Shown here: piece by piece, positions 1-5,190 of the stretch | Numbering within the stretch: position 1 is the stretch's first letter | Layout: each line of letters starts with the position of its first letter | From: Chitinophagales bacterium | GTDB lineage: Bacteria > Bacteroidota > Bacteroidia > Chitinophagales > UBA2359 | Direction of reading: 5' to 3' | DNA: 9,023 nucleotides | Assembly: GCA_020629335.1 (NCBI GenBank) | Contig: JAHDDN010000209.1 | Location: forward strand, 1 to 9,023 | Made by a program: the position numbers and the translations under genes | The notes under the pieces: generated by a model | Databases searched by the model: none | Seen by the model: the letters and a program-made list of their open reading frames with translations, nothing else | What the model was told of the DNA's origin: nothing

Positions 1-58
1 AGAATTGAGTAAAAATGCTCAAAGAATTGAGTAAAAATGCTCAAAGAATTGAGTGAAA
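1..58. repeat. 22-bp tandem repeat with internal dyad
   Basis: Two perfect 22-bp units (1-22 and 23-44) are followed by a decayed third (45-58). Each unit contains TTGAG, eight bases, then CTCAA, so each could form a small 5-bp hairpin. The array is cut by the window edge, so its true length is unknown. It lies 34 bases beyond the stop codon of mnmE, where that gene's transcript would end, but no T-run follows the hairpins, so a terminator role is unproven. Confidence 0.85.
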
Positions 59-91
59 TATTTAAAAGAGTCTTGATGTTTATTTAAGCAT

Positions 92-1474
92 TTATTTGCC
101 TATGCAAAAATTCCGAAAGATGCTATCTAGTAGGTCATCAGTTGTCACCTCTCCAGTAACCAATCCCAGATAATCTAAAGCGGAGCGGATATCTAAAGAA
201 AGCAGCTCTCCACTGATATTTATTTCAATGCCTTTTAGCACATCGCCTAATGATTCATTGGCCTTTTGGAGGGCGTCAAAATGGCGTAGGTTGGAGACGA
301 TGGTGTCATTAGCTCCAACCTTATTGGAGAGCACCAAGTCTTTGAGGGATTGACGTAAGTCTTGTAAATTGGTTTTTTCTTTGGAGGAGATAAAAAGGAT
401 GTTGGAGAAATCTGGATAGTTTTCTTGAATAGATTGATCGCCTTCGTCTATTTTGTTGGCGACTAATAGAGTAGGGATTTCACCCATATTTAATTCTGCT
501 AAATCGGCCTTTAACTTTTCTTGATCGGTGTCGTTTATATCAAATAAATAGACCACTATGGCAGATTGCTTGATCTTTTCCATTGTTTTTTCTACTCCTA
601 TAGCTTCTATCGTATCTGAGGCTTCTCGGATGCCTGCGGTATCTATGAATCTAAAAGGAATACCGTCTATATTCAGCACTTCTTCTATGGTGTCACGGGT
701 GGTGCCTGGTATATCTGATACGATGGCTCTTTCTTCATTTAGGAGGGCATTAAGGAGGGTGGACTTACCAGCATTGGGTCGGCCAGCTATAACGGTCGTT
801 ACACCATTCTTGATGGCATTGCCCAAGTGGAAAGAGTCGATGAGTTTTTTGAGTAAGGTTTTTATTTTCTGAACGAGTTCGACTAATTGAGAACGGTCTG
901 CAAATTCTACATCTTCTTCGCTAAAGTCTAATTCTAATTCAACTAAAGAGGCAAACTCAATGAGCTTTTGTCGGAGTTGTTGTATTTCGCCAGAGAACCC
1001 CCCTCGCATTTGTTGGATGGCAATATCGTGAGCGGCTTCGGTATTGGAAGCAATAAGATCGGCGACAGCTTCTGCTTGTGACAAATCCATGCGCCCATTC
1101 AAGAAGGCTCTAAGGGTGAATTCGCCTGGTCTGGCAATACGTGCACCCGCTTCAATGAATAGGGCAATGACTCGCTGCAAGATATAATCTGAACAATGAC
1201 AAGATACTTCCACTACATCTTCAGTGGTATAGGAGCGAGGTGCTTTGAATAAGCTAATGACTACTTCGTCAATGATCTCATTACCATTGCGCAGGGTACC
1301 AAAGTGAATGGTATGCGATTCTTGTTTGTTTAAGTCTTTAAAAGGAAAATACTGATTGCAGATATCAATCGCCTTTTTACCTGATAAGCGAATGATTCCA
1401 ATGGCTCCCTGTCCTTGTGGAGTGGCCATTGCAACAATGGTATCTTCTAAATCAAAGTGATTATACTGTGCCAT
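92..1474 (-). CDS. mnmE: tRNA uridine-5-carboxymethylaminomethyl modification GTPase MnmE (TrmE)
   Basis: MnmE works with MnmG to build the 5-carboxymethylaminomethyl group (or its aminomethyl relative) on the wobble uridine of certain tRNAs, using GTP hydrolysis and a folate one-carbon donor; it acts in the cytoplasm. The 460-residue product has the full family layout: an N-terminal folate-binding domain (about 1-120), a helical domain, and an inserted Ras-like G domain. Visible G motifs are GRPNAGKS (231-238), GTTRD (257-261), DTAG (278-281) and NKID (340-343). The protein ends in FCIGK, with the conserved catalytic Cys457. Length is normal for the family (about 450-460). The ATG at 1474 begins just before the expected first conserved block. 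It is the last of five minus-strand genes, 417 bases beyond the amidase gene, and probably has its own promoter. No clear terminator is seen before the window ends. Confidence 0.98.
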   Translation of the reverse strand: MAQYNHFDLEDTIVAMATPQGQGAIGIIRLSGKKAIDICNQYFPFKDLNKQESHTIHFGTLRNGNEIIDEVVISLFKAPRSYTTEDVVEVSCHCSDYILQRVIALFIEAGARIARPGEFTLRAFLNGRMDLSQAEAVADLIASNTEAAHDIAIQQMRGGFSGEIQQLRQKLIEFASLVELELDFSEEDVEFADRSQLVELVQKIKTLLKKLIDSFHLGNAIKNGVTTVIAGRPNAGKSTLLNALLNEERAIVSDIPGTTRDTIEEVLNIDGIPFRFIDTAGIREASDTIEAIGVEKTMEKIKQSAIVVYLFDINDTDQEKLKADLAELNMGEIPTLLVANKIDEGDQSIQENYPDFSNILFISSKEKTNLQDLRQSLKDLVLSNKVGANDTIVSNLRHFDALQKANESLGDVLKGIEINISGELLSLDIRSALDYLGLVTGEVTTDDLLDSIFRNFCIGK

Positions 1475-1478
1475 GCCA

Positions 1479-1510
1479 CAAAGGTCGGAAATTTAGGAAT
1501 GATTCTTAAA
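1479..1510 (-). promoter_or_regulatory. candidate mnmE promoter (weak match)
   Basis: Read on the minus strand, TTTA (1507-1510), 20 bases, then GACCTTTG (1479-1486) resembles the Bacteroidota promoter TTTG, about 19 bases, TAnnTTTG, with one mismatch in each box. The downstream box ends only four bases before the ATG, so the mRNA would be leaderless or nearly so. A competing box, TAAATTTC, lies slightly upstream with a poorer partner. Motif match only. Confidence 0.3.
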
Positions 1511-1544
1511 TAACTTTACCATCTTGCTTGGTCTTTTTTCCGTC

Positions 1545-1606
1545 TGACTGCGTTAAAAAGCCTCGCCGATGCGCTGCATCGACTACGTTTTTTGCCTTGT
1601 CAGTCA
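1545..1606. repeat. long imperfect inverted repeat (hairpin)
   Basis: Outer arms TGACTG (1545-1550) and CAGTCA (1601-1606) are perfect. A central CGATGC, GCT, CGATGC-complement hairpin (1567-1581) and a facing A-run and T-run lie between them, giving a 62-base imperfect fold. A run of eight A (1606-1613) overlaps its right end, and AAAAAATCC (1608-1616) has its exact complement GGATTTTTT at 1659-1667. It sits in the gap between the amidase and mnmE genes. It has no T-tail on either strand in the right place for a standard terminator, and only one copy is seen in this window. Confidence 0.65.
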
Positions 1607-1672
1607 AAAAAAATCCTAAAGCAATATTGGTAATTTTATTTTTTCATCATTCCTTATGGGATTTTTTGCGTG

Positions 1673-1801
1673 AGGGATGGCAGCGGTATGTGGCGGCCAT
1701 GCTGCGACTTACGGAACTTAGCGATGCGCAGGCTCCTTAGAGACAAGCAGCGCTTAGTGTAGTAGGAGTAGCATAGCCACATAATAGCGAACGGCCCGAC
1801 C
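1673..1801 (+). repeat. dispersed hairpin element, copy 1
   Basis: A GC-rich 129-bp block running from AGGGATGG to CCCGACC, far richer in GC than the genes around it. It matches the reverse complement of 3158-3288 at roughly 80-85 percent by eye. Arms TATGTGGC (1687-1694) and GCCACATA (1776-1783), ATGCT (1699-1703) and AGCAT (1770-1774), and CTTAGCGATG (1717-1726) and CAGCGCTTAG (1748-1757) nest to form one long hairpin. The two ends are not inverted copies of each other, so it is not a classic miniature transposon with terminal inverted repeats. No gene of its own is credible. It lies downstream of the amidase gene and opposite to it in orientation. Confidence 0.9.
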
Positions 1802-1804
1802 ATG

Positions 1805-1844
1805 CGCCTTCGGCGAATGCATAATGCATAATGATGAATGATAA
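1805..1844. repeat. small hairpin plus 7-bp tandem array
   Basis: A tight hairpin, CGCC, TTC, GGCG (1805-1815), is followed by four 7-bp units: ATGCATA at 1817 and 1824, ATGATGA at 1831 and ATGATAA at 1838. It starts a few bases after the CCCGACC end of the element at 1673-1801. The rest of the gap to the amidase stop codon (1845-1891) holds a short GTGC, TGC, GCAC hairpin (1853-1863) and nothing else recognisable. Confidence 0.7.
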
Positions 1845-1891
1845 ATAGGCTCGTGCTGCGCACTTCGCTTTACAAATCGCATGGGCACGCC

Positions 1892-2929
1892 CTAATATTC
1901 AAAAGCCACCGTTCTTTTAGGACGGTAGACGGGTGCTTGTACACCCTTAATAATTCTATCCCAATCGAATGCAGGGCCAATGTCCCATTTGCCTGTTGGG
2001 CGGAAGTTAAGATGAGAGAGAATACCGTTAAAATTGGCGGTTAATTCGTGCGCTTGGTAGCGCAAACTTTCATCTAAAAACTCACGCGGAATATCGTATT
2101 TCTCAGTTAATATACGCAGTAATTGAATGAGGCTTTCGTATTGCTCATCCGTAAAAGTGGCAAAATATTGATAGCCTTTGAAAGGTTTTTTGAGCTTGAC
2201 ATAACGAGCTGTTTCATCTAAGGAGCAATACACATCAATGTGATTAGGGTCTTTCTTCGGGCGAGAATAAACGGTCTCTAAATTATTACCTACCTTAATT
2301 AATGGACCATAATTGGACAGCTCAATAGCGATAGAGCGTTTAGAGCTATATTCATTGCCCCCGATGGTACCTTTGCCCAAATGATGCGACCAATAGCGCT
2401 CATTAAATAGTCGAATAACTTGTCCATCACGAGCTACTAGGAAAGGAACAGAAACTCGCCATTTGGGTTCTCCTTTCTTTTGAGGCGTCAATTTATTGAT
2501 ATCACTTTTGAGGTTCCCGACTGTAAAGTGGAGTACGATTTGATCTTTTTTTACAGGCTCTGCTTCATAGTAGCCTTGATAACCATCTTTCGGTTGGCAG
2601 TCGTGACCACAAACTCTGGCCTCATTAGGAGATTGCAAGATAAAGGAAGAAAGTTGAAAATAACGATGGGCAAATTTTTGATCTTGGAAAAATTCTTTCT
2701 CCCAACCATCAATCAAATGGCTTTTTTTAGAAGAGTCAATCATACTTGGACGTGGGCGCACTCGTGGACGGTAAGTGACTGTATCCTTTTTGGGATAAGT
2801 TTTCACCTCTTTAGGCGGCTTATGCTGCGTATGTGGACGTGGATAGTAAGGACTCCTTTTGAGGGCAGCACAAGAGCTTAGCACAAAAGAAAGCAATACC
2901 AATAGAGTAATAATATAGCAATTTCTCAT
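1892..2929 (-). CDS. N-acetylmuramoyl-L-alanine amidase lipoprotein (Amidase_2/AmpD-type)
   Basis: This predicted envelope enzyme cleaves the bond between N-acetylmuramic acid and L-alanine in peptidoglycan. From the ATG at 2929 the product is 345 residues. It opens with a hydrophobic signal and lipobox LSSC, with Cys20 as the likely lipidated residue. Residues after Cys20 lack an acidic surface-export signal, so a periplasm-facing lipoprotein is the simplest inference. A Pro- and basic-rich linker (about 25-65) leads to an Amidase_2 domain (about 125-325). Likely zinc ligands are His134 (in LHFTVG), His306 and Asp316 (in KWDIGPAFDW); the His-to-Asp spacing of 10 matches AmpD. Glu203, in SIAIELSNYG, fits the catalytic Glu. 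A GTG at 2950 would add seven residues before the signal and is less likely. The gene is flanked by two inverted copies of the hairpin element. Family is confident; exact substrate (cell wall or recycled fragments) is not. Confidence 0.9.
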   Translation of the reverse strand: MRNCYIITLLVLLSFVLSSCAALKRSPYYPRPHTQHKPPKEVKTYPKKDTVTYRPRVRPRPSMIDSSKKSHLIDGWEKEFFQDQKFAHRYFQLSSFILQSPNEARVCGHDCQPKDGYQGYYEAEPVKKDQIVLHFTVGNLKSDINKLTPQKKGEPKWRVSVPFLVARDGQVIRLFNERYWSHHLGKGTIGGNEYSSKRSIAIELSNYGPLIKVGNNLETVYSRPKKDPNHIDVYCSLDETARYVKLKKPFKGYQYFATFTDEQYESLIQLLRILTEKYDIPREFLDESLRYQAHELTANFNGILSHLNFRPTGKWDIGPAFDWDRIIKGVQAPVYRPKRTVAFEY

Positions 2930-3117
2930 TGGATAATAAATATTGGTCACGGGGCATGTGGTTAATAAGACCCCATAAATTTGTCTTTGTAAAAAATGTA
3001 CTTGGTTAAATTGGTACTTAAAGGTCTTAAATTTATGTCAGTATTCCAATGAATATAATTAATAATTTGGGGCTTCCCTCGCTTCGTATTTTTCAATTGT
3101 TCCCGTGTATCAAAATT

Positions 3118-3150
3118 AAATCAACAAATCAAAAATCAATAAATCAACAA
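3118..3150. repeat. 7-8 bp periodic AATCAA array
   Basis: AATCAA recurs at 3119, 3127, 3134 and 3142, spaced by 8, 7 and 8 bases, in DNA almost free of G. It abuts the GGTCGGG end of the element at 3158-3288, the same end that carries a 7-bp array in the other copy. The rest of the region upstream of the amidase (2930-3117) is AT-rich and contains no gene or convincing promoter match. Confidence 0.7.
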
Positions 3151-3157
3151 GTGGCTC

Positions 3158-3288
3158 GGTCGGGCTGTCCGTTCTTATGTGGCTATGCTGCTCCCACTTC
3201 ACTAAGGCAGGCTTGTCTCTTATTGGAGCCTGCGCCTGCCTAAGTTCCGTAGGTCGCAGCATGGCCGCCACATACCACTTCCATCCCT
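3158..3288 (-). repeat. dispersed hairpin element, copy 2
   Basis: A 131-bp block that is the inverted relative of 1673-1801; read on the minus strand it runs from AGGGATGG to CCCGACC. A 24-base stretch around the GGCGGCCATGC core is identical in both copies. Arms TATGTGGC (3176-3183) and GCCACATA (3267-3274) are outermost. The inner stem pairs CTAAGGCAGGC (3202-3212) with GCCTGCCTAAG (3234-3244) at 10 of 11 positions. Compared with copy 1, three inner base pairs are changed on both sides so that pairing is kept. It lies 11 bases past the T-run of the terminator of the gene ending at 3422, and upstream of the amidase gene. Confidence 0.9.
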
Positions 3289-3299
3289 AAGCCAAAGAC

Positions 3300-3347
3300 A
3301 AAAAAAGGGCACATTAGAACGAGTAAAAAAACTCATTCTAATGGCCC
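3300..3347 (-). terminator. intrinsic (Rho-independent) terminator
   Basis: On the minus strand a stem of about 17 bp forms between the complements of 3331-3347 and 3307-3324, with a six-T loop, one bulged base, a GC-rich base (GGGC with GCCC) and a following run of seven T (3300-3306). The single imperfect pair is G-U on the minus strand but A-C on the plus strand, so it is better paired in minus-strand RNA. It lies 75 bases beyond the stop of the 161-residue SPOR-like protein gene and should end that transcript, separating it from the amidase gene. Confidence 0.9.
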
Positions 3348-3381
3348 CATTTAATTTCTAAGAAGTGCTTACCAAGGTATA

Positions 3382-3411
3382 GGTTGGAATGAGTAAGCTA
3401 TTCATTCTACC
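3382..3411 (-). other. hairpin in the 3' UTR, before the terminator
   Basis: GAATGAGTA (3387-3395) and TATTCATTC (3399-3407) form a 9-bp stem with a three-base loop and one wobble pair, extended by GGT and ACC (3382-3384 and 3409-3411). It starts 10 bases after the stop codon at 3422. It shares the GAATGAGT/ACTCATTC sequence with the terminator stem downstream, so the two structures could exchange strands. Confidence 0.7.
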
Positions 3412-3421
3412 TTAATTTACA

Positions 3422-3907
3422 TTAGTAGGCAACTATGTTACCAGGCAATCCTTGTTGATTCAAATAGTTTTCTGCATCTTGATAAGAGCGGAATCCTATT
3501 GTTGTAATTAGCTTGTAGTCATTTTTCATGCGAATAATTTTCATTGGTTGTCTGAATTTATTGGCCACTCTTTTTAGACTAACGTAACTTTTTGAAGAAG
3601 CTATCTCTATAACGAATCGTTTTTTAACACGATTAGTATATGGATTCTTCTCTTGTATAGGAACACGGTTTCGTTTAAGCTTTTCATCTATACTACTGCT
3701 ATAAGTAGGAGTGAAAAGCGTGTAAGTAATAGCGATGATGAGTAGCAATATTGGAAAAAAGCTAACAAAATCGCTTTTTGTATCTGTCTCCTGAGGAGGC
3801 AGACAATAGGGTGGATAGTGGCTAACAGGTCTTATTAGCTGTACGGCCAAAGCCATACCAATAACTAAAAACACTAAAGCCACTAAAAAAATAATGTACA
3901 CTATCAT
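3422..3907 (-). CDS. small two-TM membrane protein with divergent SPOR-like domain
   Basis: The 161-residue product has two hydrophobic segments (about 3-26 and 46-66), a short basic linker, and a C-terminal domain (about 97-161) that aligns with the C-terminus of the protein at 4094-4798: both begin with FVIEI, and both have a central beta-like stretch (YKLITTIGF here, YKVIIGDF there) followed by an A-x-x-Y-L helix (residues 135-139 here). That is the SPOR pattern, a domain of about 70 residues that in characterised proteins binds peptidoglycan glycan strands lacking stem peptides. Here the usual GSF/GSY motif has become ASS, so glycan binding may be weakened. For the SPOR domain to be periplasmic, the N-terminus must also be outside. 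It is 186 bases past its paralogue and followed by a strong terminator. No symbol is recognised; the domain call is by eye. Confidence 0.75.
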   Translation of the reverse strand: MIVYIIFLVALVFLVIGMALAVQLIRPVSHYPPYCLPPQETDTKSDFVSFFPILLLIIAITYTLFTPTYSSSIDEKLKRNRVPIQEKNPYTNRVKKRFVIEIASSKSYVSLKRVANKFRQPMKIIRMKNDYKLITTIGFRSYQDAENYLNQQGLPGNIVAY

Positions 3908-3933
3908 GTTTTTAATTTTAGGGTGAAGAAATA

Positions 3934-3974
3934 ATATAAGTCCTTTGATAATTGATATATCACTTGACTTATAT
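3934..3974. repeat. inverted repeat upstream of the 161-residue protein gene
   Basis: ATATAAGT (3934-3941) and ACTTATAT (3967-3974) are exact complements, and the palindrome GATATATC (3954-3961) lies between them. The pair is 27-67 bases upstream of the ATG at 3907, where a promoter or regulator site would be. The DNA is very AT-rich, so chance is a real alternative. Confidence 0.45.
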
Positions 3975-4093
3975 CATAACTTTATCTAAAACTTGATGAA
4001 TGATAGTTCTATTATTTATGCACGGTATTTAAGAACGCAAGAATATATATAATGGTTTCTTTGGGAGTATAAAAACACATAATAGCTTTCTTG

Positions 4094-4798
4094 TCATACC
4101 CTTCTACCGCTAGCTTTATAGGTTCTCATTTGATAAATAAAACCTTTTAATTCGCTTTTTTGCAGATAATGATCGGCCTCCATCAGTGTATTAAAATCAC
4201 CAATGATGACTTTATATTTATAACCGACATTAATCACCTTAGTAGGATGAGTATAGGTTTGGGCCGCCTTGAATGCTTGTTGCTCAGAACTATAAGAACC
4301 TATTTCTATCACAAAAGCTTTTTGAGCATAAATAGAAGATAGGCTTTGCATCTTAAAGGATTTCTTTTCAGGAGGCTTAGGTTTTTCGACCCTTTCTTCT
4401 GGTACGATGCGGATATGCCATTGTTTGCCGTCTTTGGGAGGCATTGTTTTTGGCCATTGAGGCATTATTGGAGCGCTATGCGACTCAATAGTAGGAGGTA
4501 CTACTTTTTCCTCTTTTTCTTCCAGCACATTAAAATAAATAGCAGGGATGATTATAAAAATTAGGAAGAATGCAAAAAGCGTAGAAAAACTAATACCAGC
4601 ATTTTGCGTGCTAATTTCTTGCTTTGGGGAAGCAGGAGGACTCTTTTGAATGCTTCTTTTTTTTCTAAAAGTAGATGGTACATTTGATTTAGAAGCTGAA
4701 AATTTTTGAACCATCAGGCTGAAAAGGGTATAGAAACAGCCTATAACAATGAATAAAAGCCCAACTGCTATCACTAGTATAATAGATGGATTCGCCAT
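4094..4798 (-). CDS. two-TM membrane protein with C-terminal SPOR-like domain
   Basis: The 234-residue product has two hydrophobic segments (about 5-29 and 67-91). They are joined by a strongly basic loop (31-60, with RKKR at 45-48), which by the positive-inside rule is cytoplasmic and puts both ends in the periplasm. A Pro-rich, charged linker (about 95-150) precedes a SPOR-like domain (about 160-226): FVIEIGSYSS, then YKVIIGDF, then A-x-x-Y-L. The GSY motif is intact. SPOR proteins such as FtsN, DamX and RlpA act in division or cell-wall remodelling by binding denuded glycan. It is the better conserved member of a tandem pair with the gene at 3422-3907. The ATG at 4798 leads directly into the first membrane segment; no strong promoter match is seen. 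A specific role cannot be assigned. Confidence 0.8.
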   Translation of the reverse strand: MANPSIILVIAVGLLFIVIGCFYTLFSLMVQKFSASKSNVPSTFRKKRSIQKSPPASPKQEISTQNAGISFSTLFAFFLIFIIIPAIYFNVLEEKEEKVVPPTIESHSAPIMPQWPKTMPPKDGKQWHIRIVPEERVEKPKPPEKKSFKMQSLSSIYAQKAFVIEIGSYSSEQQAFKAAQTYTHPTKVINVGYKYKVIIGDFNTLMEADHYLQKSELKGFIYQMRTYKASGRRV

Positions 4799-4920
4799 GT
4801 CTTGGGTTTTTGGGACACTATAAAATGGCTAATGCACTTGCTAAAAAGGGCATTAACATGTAGTATGGCACATATTAAAAAAGGAAGGCCTTATGAAGGG
4901 AAAATGCAAAGGGAATCCTG

Positions 4921-4944
4921 TAGCAATACAATAAGGTTTTGCTA
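4921..4944. repeat. inverted repeat TAGCAA / TTGCTA
   Basis: TAGCAA (4921-4926) and TTGCTA (4939-4944) are exact complements around a 12-base loop. It is the first of five inverted repeats in the 391-base gap between metH and the 234-residue SPOR-protein gene, a gap with no credible gene. The leftmost part of that gap (4799-4920) shows no other structure that I recognise. Confidence 0.5.
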
Positions 4945-4964
4945 ATTTTTAAAAGTGAATAATA

Positions 4965-4991
4965 AAAGCATCTTTTATAAAAGACTGCTTT
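4965..4991. repeat. 12-bp palindrome with flanking inverted arms
   Basis: The perfect palindrome CTTTTATAAAAG (4972-4983) is flanked by AAAGCA (4965-4970) and TGCTTT (4986-4991), which are also exact complements. On the minus strand the fold is followed by TATT. It could be a weak late terminator for metH or a protein-binding dyad. Confidence 0.55.
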
Positions 4992-5003
4992 GGGTATATT
5001 GCT

Positions 5004-5028
5004 AAAGGAAGCGATTTAGACTTCCTTT
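5004..5028. terminator. possible bidirectional terminator hairpin downstream of metH
   Basis: AAAGGAAG (5004-5011) and CTTCCTTT (5021-5028) form a perfect 8-bp stem with a nine-base loop. Each strand ends the stem in three or four T, but the T-runs are short, so this is a weak terminator candidate. It lies about 165 bases past the metH stop codon. Confidence 0.4.
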
Positions 5029-5059
5029 TCTATTGTAAGTAAGTAGGTAGGAGTGCTTG

Positions 5060-5110
5060 ATACTTGGGCGGATTTTAAACACCCAAGTATTTAACTAACG
5101 TCAGTTAGTT
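5060..5110. repeat. two adjacent hairpins downstream of metH
   Basis: ATACTTGGG (5060-5068) and CCCAAGTAT (5082-5090) are exact 9-base complements around a 13-base loop. Two bases later AACTAAC (5093-5099), GTCA, GTTAGTT (5104-5110) forms a second stem of 7 bp with a four-base loop. Neither is followed by a proper T-run on the minus strand, so they are not standard metH terminators. The second has the size and symmetry of a dimeric repressor operator, but no gene on the plus strand starts nearby. Confidence 0.65.
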
Positions 5111-5190
5111 TACCAAATATAAACTATATTTTGCATTAGATCAAGTAAAAATGGTCAGGTATATTTTTATTTATGAATATAAAATATTAT

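Noticed and set aside
1..58. CRISPR array
   Set aside because: Units are directly tandem with no spacers, and no cas gene is present.
1..112. Integration site of a genomic island at the 3' end of mnmE
   Set aside because: This gene end is a known target for Salmonella genomic island 1, but the last bases of mnmE are not duplicated within the window and no integrase is present. The tandem repeat is unrelated to the gene's 3' end.
1528..1740. Plus-strand open reading frame of 70 codons between the amidase and mnmE genes
   Set aside because: It crosses the 1545-1606 hairpin and ends in the element at 1673-1801. Structure and repeat content explain the sequence better than a gene.
1673..1801. 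Classic MITE or insertion-sequence remnant
   Set aside because: The ends AGGGATGG and CCCGACC are not inverted copies, no target-site duplication is evident, and no transposase fragment is found.
2480..2881. Plus-strand open reading frame of 133 codons
   Set aside because: It is wholly antisense to the well-supported amidase gene and resembles no family I recognise.
2930..2950. Upstream GTG start for the amidase
   Set aside because: It would place seven extra residues, including a Pro, before a standard lipoprotein signal. The ATG at 2929 gives a signal peptide of typical form with the lipobox Cys at position 20.
3049..3243. Plus-strand open reading frame of 64 codons
   Set aside because: Its second half is simply the hairpin element at 3158-3288 read through, and its first half is the low-complexity AATCAA array. 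Codons show no protein-like pattern and no start signal is seen.
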